This document shows, in pieces, positions 48,583 to 57,956 of a stretch of 64,000 nt of DNA. The DNA comes from Actinomycetota bacterium (lineage in GTDB: Bacteria; Actinomycetota; Thermoleophilia; RBG-16-64-13), in the NCBI GenBank assembly GCA_012523095.1, contig JAAYJE010000078.1, positions 24,921 through 88,920 of the forward strand, written 5' to 3'. Numbering within the stretch: position 1 is the stretch's first letter; every line of letters begins with the position of its first letter. The notes beneath the pieces are model-generated. The model saw only the letters and a list, made by a program, of their open reading frames with translations, ran no database searches and was not told the DNA's origin. Both the position numbers and the translations under genes were made by a program.

Positions 48583-49107
48583 ATCGGCCTCGATGTTCCA
48601 GTAGTGCAGACTGCCGGCGGCCTGCTCAATGCAGTCCCGCAGGACGCAGGCGCCCCCGCCGGTGCTGAGGTCGTGGATCTTGCCCTGTTGGATGCCGGTC
48701 GAGGCCCAGTCCGCCGACGGACGCACCCACTCATCGGGCACGAAAAACACGGGCGCGGCGATCATGATGCAGCCGATCTTGAACTCGCCAGACGCTGGAG
48801 TCGGCTCCTTGCGCAGACAGGCCAGCCGGTCGAGCATGGCCTCGAAGGTCGGGGCGCCGTTGGCGCTGCCGAAGCCGTCTTAGGCGTAGCCTGCGGGCAT
48901 CGACTCGTACCGCTCGAAGAACCCGAAGCCGGCGATTGCCTTGTGCGGAGCGCGGAGCTTGAAGAGGAAGGTCTCCCCGGGAGAAAGGGCTCCAAACCCG
49001 TGGGCATGCGGTTGCCAGAAGTTCACCTCGTCGATATGAAGCTGCCGCCGCAGGTAGTCGTACCAGTCCGGGTCGGTCAGTCCTATGTAGCCTCTATTGA
49101 TCTCCAT
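48457..49107 (-). pseudogene. HNH restriction endonuclease-like pseudogene: internal TAA and missing HNH catalytic C-terminus
   Basis: MEINRGYIGLTDPDWYDYLRRQLHIDEVNFWQPHAHGFGALSPGETFLFKLRAPHKAIAGFGFFERYESMPAGYA*DGFGSANGAPTFEAMLDRL...RPRLGRGLFSLAVRDAHQGACAHC*; TAA at 48880-48882. Confidence 0.75.
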
Positions 49108-49133
49108 ACCTACCCGAGAACTCCTTCCGGCAC

Positions 49134-49729
49134 TCAGTACACTCCAATCTGGCTCGGCCTCTTCACAATGATCTCGCCGACTCCCTTGTAGTTCTTCACT
49201 ACCCGGTGACAGCAATACTCTGGCCGTAGTACAGATCTTCCGGGGGAGACTCAAATCGATGCCGATCCTCCCCCCAGATCACGATCTGGAACCGACTCGG
49301 GTCAGGATAGGGAAGCCCGATATTCAGAAAGGTTGGAGACTCATTGCTGGAACTGGCGTAGTTCGTGCCAACAACCGGGCCCACGATCGTCACCTCTTGC
49401 CCCACGTAGCTGAGAGCGTCTTCCCAAGAGACCCCCGATGGCGCGGGCGTCGTGGTCGTGGTAGATGCAGTAGTCGAGGTGGTCGACACAGTGGTCGTGG
49501 TTGTCGAGGCGACGATTGTCGTGATCGACCGAGCAGTGATAGACGTTGGCGCCTCTGTCGAAGTGACGCGTTCCTGTGTCGAGGAGGTCGTCTCGCTTCT
49601 TGACGTCACCTGCGCTTTGATGTCATCCACGGAGCATCCGGTCACGGTTGCCAGCATCACGCCGAGTGCGCACACAATCAGCATCGATAGCCAGTGCCGG
49701 CAAAACCCTTCTACGCTACACAGATTCAT
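49134..49729 (-). pseudogene. Lipoprotein with OB-fold-like domain, frameshifted near C-terminus
   Basis: ...SFRFESPPEDLYYGQSIAVTG* (stop 49199); after a one-base slip continues VKNYKGVGEIIVKRPSQIGVY* (stop 49134-49136). Confidence 0.65.
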
Positions 49730-49766
49730 GCCCGTCCTTTCCGGAGCCTTTGGCCCGGTTTGACAA

Positions 49767-51602
49767 TCACAACCCCCTACCACCAGCCGCGACAAGCGCC
49801 TCGAAGTCCGCATCAAACGCCGTCCCGCCATCCGGTACATACAACACCACTCCATCCCGCCCGCGGGTCAACAGCACCCGGTAGCTGTTCAGCCTCAGAA
49901 CATGCGGATCACGCGCCTGCGACCGACGCTGCGGCGGACTCTCCCAACTCCGTCCATTCCAGTGCAGATCGACGCCCCAGCCCACGATGGGCAGGTCCAA
50001 CTCCAGCCCCTGACACTGGAACTCGGTCGCCGCCGAATCCAGCTGGCAGCACGACTTGGCCGAGTCGGGGCCATCGTAGTACCAAGGTCCGATCTTCATG
50101 CGCTGGGTGCTGAAGTAGTCTGTCGGGATCCCGAACGGGTTGAGCCGTCCTTTCGACGAGCCCAGGAGTCCGTACCGTTTGTCCTCCTCCGAGCGGTACC
50201 GCTCCCGTACGTACCCGATCGCCCGCTCCAGCTCCCGCGTCAGGTACAGGCGAAAGCCCTGCCTATCCATGGCCTCCGCATGAGCCGCAGCCGCATCGAG
50301 CCGGCCGTCCAACAGGTCCTGCACCCAGCCCTGCACGTCCTCGGCCAAATGGGTGCAGAGAGACATGTCCAGGTTGAGCGACTCGTCGGTATCAAGTCGT
50401 TCGGCGCTATCGAAAATGTCCGCTATCTTTCGGGGACAGTGGACCGTCCAGGGGTCAGACGTCCTCGCGATCGCGTCGTTCCATTGGGTGAGGCCGGCCT
50501 CTTCTCCCAGGTAGATCTCCTGCCCCTCGCCGATGAGGCCCACCATGAGCGCCCAGGAATCCTTGCGCGACCCGATGGAGAGGAAGTCCTCCGGCTCGGA
50601 GCGATCGTGACCGCGCTTCTGGAGTACGCGCTGGGAGTCCCAAGCCCGTTGGGCCTCGTCGTAGACCCAGATGTGTTCCTCGGGTGTTCGGCCACTCGGC
50701 CCGCCATACTGCTTGAGAAAGCCATGCACGTCCTGGACGAACACCCTGCTCCGCAGCGCGTACTGCAGCACCTTGACCAGCGGCCCGTTGCCCGACAGGA
50801 ACACGGCCGAGCGCTGGCTGCCGGTGTCGCCGAAGTGGTTCTCGTAGACGAACTGGAGCCCCACCAGGGTTTTCCCCGACCCGGGGACGCCGGTGATGAG
50901 GGCCAGATGCAGCTCCCGGTTATCGCGCGCCTGGTTGGCGGCGGCCACCAGCGTGGCGATGGTGTCGGGGATACCGGCGCTCTGGGCTCTCTTGATCTGA
51001 GGTAGAGGTTCATGGTTGAAGATCTGTCGGGCGGCGCTCACCAGAGAAGGCAGCGGAGAGTAGTCAGCGCTCAGCCATCCCTCGGCGTCGATGGGCTCGT
51101 CGGGGGCGCGGCGCTCCAGCTCGGCGATGACGGCCCGGAGGCCAAGGGGATTGACCACAGCCACGGCCTCCGGCTCAAGGCCCGCTGTCAAGTCGTCATC
51201 AGACTGGCCGGGCCACCGGCTGCCGCTCCCCACGGCTCCGCTCCACCCGTCGGGCCACTGCCGCTCCACCGGGCTACGCGTCAACACGAGCACCGGATCT
51301 ACCAGCTTGTCGTGCGACGCAGCATGGTAGTGGCGCAGGTCGCGCGCGTACGCGGCCACCTGGTCCACGTGCGCGCGCTGGAGGGCGGCCGTCTCCTTGA
51401 ACTCCAATACCAGTACTTGCGACCCGGTGAGGATCACCACATCGGGCCGTCTCCCCCGCTCTCGAGGCAGCTCGTACTCGAAAATGATGTCCCACTGCCG
51501 GGCCCGCGGGATCGACGCCGCGATCTCCCGAAGCGTGACGCCCAGGATCTCGTACTCGCCGCGCCAAGCTGCAACCTGTTCGCCACTGGGTGACGCGCCC
51601 AT
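49767..51602 (-). CDS. PD-(D/E)XK nuclease-like + DUF2075 SF1-type ATPase/helicase
   Basis: RPDVVILTGSQVLVLEFKE...QVAAYARDL nuclease signature; Walker A GVPGSGKT; IWVYDEAQRAW; C-terminal DUF2075; probable N-terminal extension without a start codon. Confidence 0.82.
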   Translation of the reverse strand: MGASPSGEQVAAWRGEYEILGVTLREIAASIPRARQWDIIFEYELPRERGRRPDVVILTGSQVLVLEFKETAALQRAHVDQVAAYARDLRHYHAASHDKLVDPVLVLTRSPVERQWPDGWSGAVGSGSRWPGQSDDDLTAGLEPEAVAVVNPLGLRAVIAELERRAPDEPIDAEGWLSADYSPLPSLVSAARQIFNHEPLPQIKRAQSAGIPDTIATLVAAANQARDNRELHLALITGVPGSGKTLVGLQFVYENHFGDTGSQRSAVFLSGNGPLVKVLQYALRSRVFVQDVHGFLKQYGGPSGRTPEEHIWVYDEAQRAWDSQRVLQKRGHDRSEPEDFLSIGSRKDSWALMVGLIGEGQEIYLGEEAGLTQWNDAIARTSDPWTVHCPRKIADIFDSAERLDTDESLNLDMSLCTHLAEDVQGWVQDLLDGRLDAAAAHAEAMDRQGFRLYLTRELERAIGYVRERYRSEEDKRYGLLGSSKGRLNPFGIPTDYFSTQRMKIGPWYYDGPDSAKSCCQLDSAATEFQCQGLELDLPIVGWGVDLHWNGRSWESPPQRRSQARDPHVLRLNSYRVLLTRGRDGVVLYVPDGGTAFDADFEALVAAGGRGL

Positions 51603-52101
51603 GACCTGGAGGTGCCGGGCAGAGAGCGAGGCGAGGAGGGTGGCCTGATCGAGGGCCAGGAACTCGGCGGCGCTGCCGTGCCAGCCGCAAGGAGCGTCGA
51701 ATGCTGCACGTGATTGTCGGGTCGGAGCCGTCGTCGTCTATCCCCCCAACGGGCCATGGCGGAACAGGACTGTATGCCATCTTACTACTTTGGTCGGATA
51801 GACAAGGACCGCAGCAGACTCAACAGGCAATCCAGAGCATCAGGTTCACGAGCGACCCCGCGCCAAGACTCGCCCCCAGCGCCCCTTCACCACCGATCCC
51901 AACAGCACCAGACTTTGCCCCCTCCCCAACGGTCTCCGTCAAGACCACGTGTCGCTCCAACGCCACGATCGGTCCACCACGAGGACCTCCACCTCCGCGC
52001 CTACGTAGGTCCAAAGTCGGAGACACCGCGGCACGAACCATCTCAGCCTGGACTACCTCTCTCGTCGCCAGGAGAAGGAAGACCCGGCATGCACCGGCCG
52101 C

Positions 52102-53847
52102 TCACTTCGGCCGTACGGTGTACTCCCCGATGGGTATGGATTCTGTCGACAGCTCGATGTCCCCGCCGTGGTCACCCGCCTGTCCGGCAGCGCCTCCACC
52201 GGCGCGGCCCCCGGCACGCCTGAGGATGACCCACTTGAGCCAGTTCGCGTCGTCGGTCTCGGGATAGTCCTCGCGGAAGTGGAACCCGCGGCTCTCGGTC
52301 CTCATCAGAGCGGCGCGGAAGGTGAGCTCGGCACACAGGGTCATGCTGCGGACCTCGTGGCACTTGCTCAGGTAGTGTAAGTCTTGCGCCTGCAACTCCG
52401 GCAGCCTCTCTTTCACCGCCTCGATACGGGCCAGGCCCTCCTCCAGCCGGTCCTTGCTGCGGCGCAGGTTGTACTTCATGGGCGCCGCCACGTCCTGCAG
52501 GGCCGAGATCGCCTCCACAGGCTGAACGCCGCCCTCGCGTTGAAGCGGAGCGAAGACCTCCTGCTTGAGAGTCTCGACGCCCCGGCCGTCGACCTCGGGC
52601 GGACCGGCTTCGGCCGCGTATCTGGCGGCAGACGGCCCGGCCCACGCGGCACTGATCACCGCGTACATGACCCCCGACCCGGGTGAGATGCCCGGCGGCG
52701 AGGGCATGGCTCCCGCCACCGCCGAACCTGCGTAGCTGGCATCGCCGATGGCCCACAAGCCCTCAAGGGTCGTCCTCATGTCCTGGTCGACCTTGACGCA
52801 CGAGGTCTCGCCGTGCAGCGGCGCCCCGATCTCGCGCTGCGCCTCCGAAGGCAGCCCGTACTGCCTCTCCCTCTCCTGGATCCGCCGCATCCACTCTTCC
52901 AGCTTGGGCAGCTCCACCGGTGGTTTATGCGCCACTTCCTCCGAAGGCGGCGGCGCGAAGCGGATGGGGCCTCTGCCCTCTACGACCTCTCTCTGCATCC
53001 CTATCGCCAGCTGGATGGGCAGGAACACTCCCGCCGGTCCCGCACCGGGCAGATACTTCTGCTTGAGGTTCTCCCCCGCGCTGTTCACCAGATGTTCGCA
53101 TCCGACCATGCCGCTGTCGGTATCCTGGAACACCGTATGCCCGTAGAGATTGCCGAACTCGGCATTGCGCATCTCCGCTCCGACGCGGAATGCCGCCGCC
53201 ACCCCATCGCCCGTGCCCGATACCCAGAACCGTCTCACCTTGTAGCCACAGCTCCCGTTGGCAAGGATGGTGGCCTTGGCCTTGAGGATGTAGAAGCGGC
53301 CTGTGACGATGTCGAAGCCCACGGCCCCCGCTATCCGATCTCCGTCGGTGAGCAGGTCGACGACGTGGATCTTGTCCAAGAACCGAGTCCCCAGTTTCCG
53401 AGCCCGTGCCCGGATGGGGCGCATGAGGTCGATGTCGATGAGGGTCATGGAGAAGCCGGGAGCCCAGAAGGCAGGGAAGGAGAGCAGCGCCCCGTCGGGG
53501 GTCTTGGCCAATCTGGCTCCCCAGTCGGCGAACTGTTGGACGGCCTCGTTGGTGTGGTGCACGTACTTGGTCAGCGTGCGCTGGTCGTTCAGGTAGAAGC
53601 CGCACGACCGCACCTGGAAGTCGATGAACGTATCCGGGTCGTCACCAGGCTTGAGGAAGGCCAGGAACCCACCGATCTTGGTAGCCTTGCCCGCCCACCC
53701 CGTCGTCTGCTTCTCGGCTATGAGGACGTCTAGTCCCGGGTTCTCCTCCTTGGCCTTGACGGCCGCGACCAGCCCCCCTATCCCGCCACCCACAACGAGC
53801 ACGTCGGTGGTAATGACTTCTCCCAATGTCTCCAGTGTCTTCAACAC
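52102..53847 (-). CDS. FAD-dependent fumarate reductase/AprA-like flavoprotein
   Basis: TDVLVVGGGIGGLVAAVKAKEENPGLDVLIAEKQTTGWAGKATKIGG...ATILANGSCGYKV. Confidence 0.88.
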   Translation of the reverse strand: MLKTLETLGEVITTDVLVVGGGIGGLVAAVKAKEENPGLDVLIAEKQTTGWAGKATKIGGFLAFLKPGDDPDTFIDFQVRSCGFYLNDQRTLTKYVHHTNEAVQQFADWGARLAKTPDGALLSFPAFWAPGFSMTLIDIDLMRPIRARARKLGTRFLDKIHVVDLLTDGDRIAGAVGFDIVTGRFYILKAKATILANGSCGYKVRRFWVSGTGDGVAAAFRVGAEMRNAEFGNLYGHTVFQDTDSGMVGCEHLVNSAGENLKQKYLPGAGPAGVFLPIQLAIGMQREVVEGRGPIRFAPPPSEEVAHKPPVELPKLEEWMRRIQERERQYGLPSEAQREIGAPLHGETSCVKVDQDMRTTLEGLWAIGDASYAGSAVAGAMPSPPGISPGSGVMYAVISAAWAGPSAARYAAEAGPPEVDGRGVETLKQEVFAPLQREGGVQPVEAISALQDVAAPMKYNLRRSKDRLEEGLARIEAVKERLPELQAQDLHYLSKCHEVRSMTLCAELTFRAALMRTESRGFHFREDYPETDDANWLKWVILRRAGGRAGGGAAGQAGDHGGDIELSTESIPIGEYTVRPK

Positions 53848-53905
53848 AGACCTCGTATCTCCCTCGATGGCTAGGCAGCTCTACCAGACGGCACGGTCCG
53901 ATCGG

Positions 53906-54151
53906 CTAATACGACGAACGCAGAGGTGCCGGTATCTCCGGCACCACTTCGATCACCTGCTCCGGGCAGGCGCACTCACAAGCCAGGCACCACACACAGT
54001 CCTCCGGATAGGCCACCACCGGCCGCCTGCTCTCCTCGTCCCAGCGGATCACATCGACGAAACAGGCCCTCATACACGACTTGCAGCCTGTGCAGCCATC
54101 GAGATCTATCTTGATCTCTTTGACCCAGAGTCCGGTCGTGTTGTCGGTCAT
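53906..54151 (-). CDS. 2x[4Fe-4S] ferredoxin (AprB-like partner)
   Basis: CTGCKSCMRACFVDVI and CVWCLACECACPEQVI. Confidence 0.92.
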   Translation of the reverse strand: MTDNTTGLWVKEIKIDLDGCTGCKSCMRACFVDVIRWDEESRRPVVAYPEDCVWCLACECACPEQVIEVVPEIPAPLRSSY

Positions 54152-54193
54152 CGGACGCTCCTTGTATGCTCCTCGAACGGCTCTGCCGGACGC

Positions 54194-54787
54194 CTATTTC
54201 TCGACGTAGGCGATGCGGGAGCCGTCGTTTTCGTACGTGAAGGTCGACCGGCGGTTGATAGCCGGATCGGTGACCGCCTGCCAGATACCCCACAACGCGG
54301 GCAGGAAGTCCTTGAAGGTGCTGACCTCGGCGACGTTGTGTTCGCACCAACCCTCGATGGGCGGCATGCCCGGCGGGATGTGCATGCAGGAGCGCATCTT
54401 GCACCCGCCGTCGACCGCCTCGTACTGGTGGGACAGCATCACATACGGGGGGGCGTTCGGGTCGGGTCCACCGCCGCCCGCGGCCAGCAGATGGCCGTAG
54501 GTCCAGAAGGCCTTGTGCGCCGGGGTGCCGAGGTCGGGGTCCATCCATTCGATACGGATGTCCATCACCGGGCCGTAGTTGATGCTCTCACTGGCTATCT
54601 GCACCGCACCCACGTGCCCGCCCAGAGGCGGCTTCACCTCCCAGCGGAAACCCTTGTGCTCGTCGGGGCACCACAGCTCGTACCCCTTCTCCATGTTGAT
54701 CCACCACCAGTCCAACATCTCGGCGGTGACACCGGGGATGACGTGGTCGACCACCATCCAGCCGGGTGGGTACTCTTTGTTCTCCAT
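54194..54787 (-). CDS. DAPG hydrolase (PhlG)-like domain protein
   Basis: MVVDHVIPGVTAEMLDWWWINMEKGYELWCPDEHKGFRWEVKPPLGGHVGAVQIASESINYGPVMDIRIEW; start moved to MENKEYPPGW. Confidence 0.72.
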   Translation of the reverse strand: MENKEYPPGWMVVDHVIPGVTAEMLDWWWINMEKGYELWCPDEHKGFRWEVKPPLGGHVGAVQIASESINYGPVMDIRIEWMDPDLGTPAHKAFWTYGHLLAAGGGGPDPNAPPYVMLSHQYEAVDGGCKMRSCMHIPPGMPPIEGWCEHNVAEVSTFKDFLPALWGIWQAVTDPAINRRSTFTYENDGSRIAYVEK

Positions 54788-54807
54788 CGATACTCTCCTT
54801 GGTTGTG

Positions 54808-55881
54808 TCATCGCCCGTCTTGGCAAACCGTGTTACTCTCGGGAAAATCGCGAGGATGCACCCAGGGCGCCGCATGCGTCGCGCCCAGACACCCGACCAG
54901 GAAACCGTAGGGCCTGTCGCACCACCTCGTCACACACGGCAGATGGACGAAACCCGCCGGCGCGATGACGGCGGTGGGTTTGTCGAAGATCTGGTCTTCG
55001 AACTCCTTGCCCATCTTGAACGATATCTCCGCGCCGAGATCGCCGAGATCATCGGGGTTGAGGCCTACGAACACAAGCGCTTCTTCTTCTGGATGAGTGT
55101 GACCCTCTCCGGGGCGGTGCCACTTGCCGGTGCCGCTGTAGAACCCCCAGGTGAAGTTGAGGTCGAACCCGTTGAGGTCCTCCCCGAACATCCAGATGAT
55201 GGCATCGCCGTTGCCCGGACCCATGACGGCCTTGGCGGTCAATACGCCGTCCCCGGCCGCCGGGCCGGAGCGATCGGCCGGCGCGTCGGGGTGGGCGGCG
55301 GCCACTCTCTCCAGGAATCCCGGATCGTCCTTGAGAACGCTCTCATCGCCCAGACCGGCGATGGTCTCGATACTGGCGTTGGTCCTCAGAGGATGCACGA
55401 GATGAGCGTATTTCGCGCCGGTGGATACGTTCGCCGGGCGCGCACTCGCAGGAATAGCCTCAGCGCGATACACCGGGTCCAGCCCGAACAGATAGTGGAC
55501 GATGGGCCGTCCGACCTTGCGGACCCTGACGGGTCCGTGTGGAGTCCCCTTAGGGATGCAGACCACCGTCGGTTCGGTGAAGAGGTGCTCCTCGCGCTCC
55601 TCGCCTAACTCGATGGATATCTCGCCGCCATCGAGGTTCCGCATGTTGTTGAGGTCGGTGCCGGCGAAGACAAGAGCCTCATCATAGGGATGGACCACCG
55701 CGCCCTCCACCGGATGGCAGACGCACGGCTCCTTGAAGAACCCGAAGGAGAAATTGCCCTGGTAACCTTCCCAGTCTTTGCCCTCCGCCCATATACGGGC
55801 CTGGGGGTAGAGACCGGCCGGCCCATCCTTGACCTCCAGTGTCTTGATGAGGTGTCCCCATTTTTTTCCGAGGATGTGCAT
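54808..55881 (-). CDS. Bicupin protein
   Basis: Two related halves: HPYDEALVFAGTDLNNMRNLDGGEISIELGEEREEHLFTEPTVVCIPKGTPH and HTHPEEEALVFVGLNPDDLGDLGAEISFKMGKEFEDQIFDKPTAVIAPAGFVH. Confidence 0.78.
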   Translation of the reverse strand: MHILGKKWGHLIKTLEVKDGPAGLYPQARIWAEGKDWEGYQGNFSFGFFKEPCVCHPVEGAVVHPYDEALVFAGTDLNNMRNLDGGEISIELGEEREEHLFTEPTVVCIPKGTPHGPVRVRKVGRPIVHYLFGLDPVYRAEAIPASARPANVSTGAKYAHLVHPLRTNASIETIAGLGDESVLKDDPGFLERVAAAHPDAPADRSGPAAGDGVLTAKAVMGPGNGDAIIWMFGEDLNGFDLNFTWGFYSGTGKWHRPGEGHTHPEEEALVFVGLNPDDLGDLGAEISFKMGKEFEDQIFDKPTAVIAPAGFVHLPCVTRWCDRPYGFLVGCLGATHAAPWVHPRDFPESNTVCQDGR

Positions 55882-55922
55882 GCTTCACTCCTTGTAGTAG
55901 TTCACATCTTCCAGATCGGTAC

Positions 55923-56951
55923 TCATTGTTGTGGCCGCCCATCGGAGCCGGCCACAGACTTTCTCCAGCCCCTTGCGGCTTTGAACTCCCCAAGCTTGCC
56001 CTGGTTCACCGCGACAACGACGAAACCCAGCCAGATGACGGCGTTCAGGATGCTCTGCGCGGCGAGCGGAAGACCAAGAGCGGCGAAACCCTGATTGATG
56101 AGCCCGGTCACCACCGCACCTATGAGGATTCCCGTTATCACCTCGCTGTATCGGGCGAGAGCCATGCCGACGAACAACGGCAGGAATCCTTGGAACATGA
56201 GCGGGATCGAGGTCAGACCCAGCACGGGGCGCTGTGTGCCTGTCTTTGACAGTATGAGCACCCCCGCGATGGCGGTCACCGCGCCGCAGAGCGAGTAACA
56301 GACCACGGCGTTGGCCTTCTCGTTGACCCCCATCTGCACCGTCACACTCTGTCCGCTCGACAGAGCGCGCCAGCTGTACCCAAATCGGCTGTAGTTGGCC
56401 ACCACCACGAGAATCACGAACACACCCACGCCGAGAATGTAGAGCCAGGGCGCCTGGATCATCGACAACATGTGCGGCTCTCCGATGAGCACGATCCCGC
56501 CGCCGCCATAGAGCATGTAGCTGAACGCCTCAAGTATCAGCGCCATTCCAAGCGAGACCACCATCGCCGGGAGTCTGAGCAACACGTAGGCTCCTCCGGA
56601 GACAGCACCAAGGACAGCTCCGACCACTACGCAACACACCAGCAGCCCGACCGCGCCCAAGCCCAGCGCGCTCGCCACGTTGCCGCCGATGATGGCCGCC
56701 AGGCATATGGTCGCGCCCACACTGAAGTCGAACCTCCCCGCCGGCACGTTGAAAGACAACCCCCAAGCGATGAAGCCGATCTTGAAGACATCGAAGACGA
56801 AGTTCCGGAATGTCTCGCGGCTGATGTACTCATTGCCCGTCGCGATGCATACCACTTGGAAGATGATGAAGACCGCGGCGGGCACCGACAAACACACCGC
56901 TGTGTTCTTCAGAAGCTTCCTCACGTGGCCTCTCGCCGGCGCCTTGACCAT
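55923..56951 (-). CDS. Sugar-type ABC transporter permease (RbsC family)
   Basis: Polytopic; FDFSVGATICLAAIIGGNVASALGLG...RYSEVITGILIGAVVTGLINQGF. Confidence 0.88.
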   Translation of the reverse strand: MVKAPARGHVRKLLKNTAVCLSVPAAVFIIFQVVCIATGNEYISRETFRNFVFDVFKIGFIAWGLSFNVPAGRFDFSVGATICLAAIIGGNVASALGLGAVGLLVCCVVVGAVLGAVSGGAYVLLRLPAMVVSLGMALILEAFSYMLYGGGGIVLIGEPHMLSMIQAPWLYILGVGVFVILVVVANYSRFGYSWRALSSGQSVTVQMGVNEKANAVVCYSLCGAVTAIAGVLILSKTGTQRPVLGLTSIPLMFQGFLPLFVGMALARYSEVITGILIGAVVTGLINQGFAALGLPLAAQSILNAVIWLGFVVVAVNQGKLGEFKAARGWRKSVAGSDGRPQQ

Positions 56952-56954
56952 GCT

Positions 56955-57944
56955 CTACCTCACCAAGAGTCTTTCTCTGTGCCTGAGGACCAGAAGCGTT
57001 ACGACCACCAAGAACAGCAGCCCTCTCACCAACTGCAGCACCCCAGGAGAAGCCCCCATCAAGCTCAGCCCGCTGTTCAGCGCGGTTATCGTGAAGGCCC
57101 CGATGATGGCAGCGCTGATGCGCGACTTGGCCCCGCCTGAGATGGGCATGCCTCCCAACACGATGGCGATGATTATGTCGAACCCCAACGAACTGCCGGT
57201 GGATGCTGAGACGCAACCTGTTCTGGCCAACAGCAAGAACGCACCCAGGCCTATGCCTATCCCGCTTATCAGGAAAGAGAGCAAGGTGTTACGGAGGATC
57301 GAGATACCTGAATAGAAGGCCACTGTCTGTGAGCCACCGATGATCTTGTTGCTCCTTCCCAACCTGTGGAAGCGGAACATCACGGTCGCCAAACCCACCA
57401 CCACAGCCAACACGATGAGTTTGACCATCACCGTGTCGAAACGCTTGAGATCGTTCTCGAGGTACACCCCGCTGGTGACGCCTATGATCAGCGACACCCC
57501 GGCAGTGATTATCATGAGCATCGCGAGGGTCACGATGAACGAGGGCAGCCGGAAATAGGCGATGCTGAAGCCGGCTATCAGCGAGACGCCGATCCCTGTG
57601 CAGAGGCTTGCGACCAGCGCGACCGCGACATTGTCGGTAGCGTTCTGCACCAACGCTCCTACGAGCGCCGCCAGACACGTACAAGCGCCGAGCGAGATAT
57701 CGAAGTTGCCCATCGAGAAGATGAAACTCGAACCGGTGGCTATGACGGCCAGGATGACCCCCTGGTTGAGCAGCAACTTCAGGTTGAAAGGCGAGATCGA
57801 TGTGCCTTTGGTGATGATGGCGAAGACGGCGATCACCACAATGAGCCCCAGCAAAGGCACGAACTCGAGTAGGTTCTCCTTCCTGCGGCGAGTGACAGGG
57901 GCCCTGGAAGCATCTCTGTCTACTGACTCGTCGGTGGCCTGCAT
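56955..57944 (-). CDS. Sugar-type ABC transporter permease (RbsC family)
   Basis: Polytopic; GNFDISLGACTCLAALVGALVQN...GFDIIIAIVLGGMPISGGAKSRISAAIIGAFTI. Confidence 0.9.
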   Translation of the reverse strand: MQATDESVDRDASRAPVTRRRKENLLEFVPLLGLIVVIAVFAIITKGTSISPFNLKLLLNQGVILAVIATGSSFIFSMGNFDISLGACTCLAALVGALVQNATDNVAVALVASLCTGIGVSLIAGFSIAYFRLPSFIVTLAMLMIITAGVSLIIGVTSGVYLENDLKRFDTVMVKLIVLAVVVGLATVMFRFHRLGRSNKIIGGSQTVAFYSGISILRNTLLSFLISGIGIGLGAFLLLARTGCVSASTGSSLGFDIIIAIVLGGMPISGGAKSRISAAIIGAFTITALNSGLSLMGASPGVLQLVRGLLFLVVVTLLVLRHRERLLVR

Positions 57945-57956
57945 GCTCTATCCCGG

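Noticed and set aside
51700-52100. Short plus-strand ORFs between DUF2075 gene and flavoprotein gene
   Set aside because: Pro/Arg/Ser-rich translations without motifs; likely noncoding or decayed DNA.
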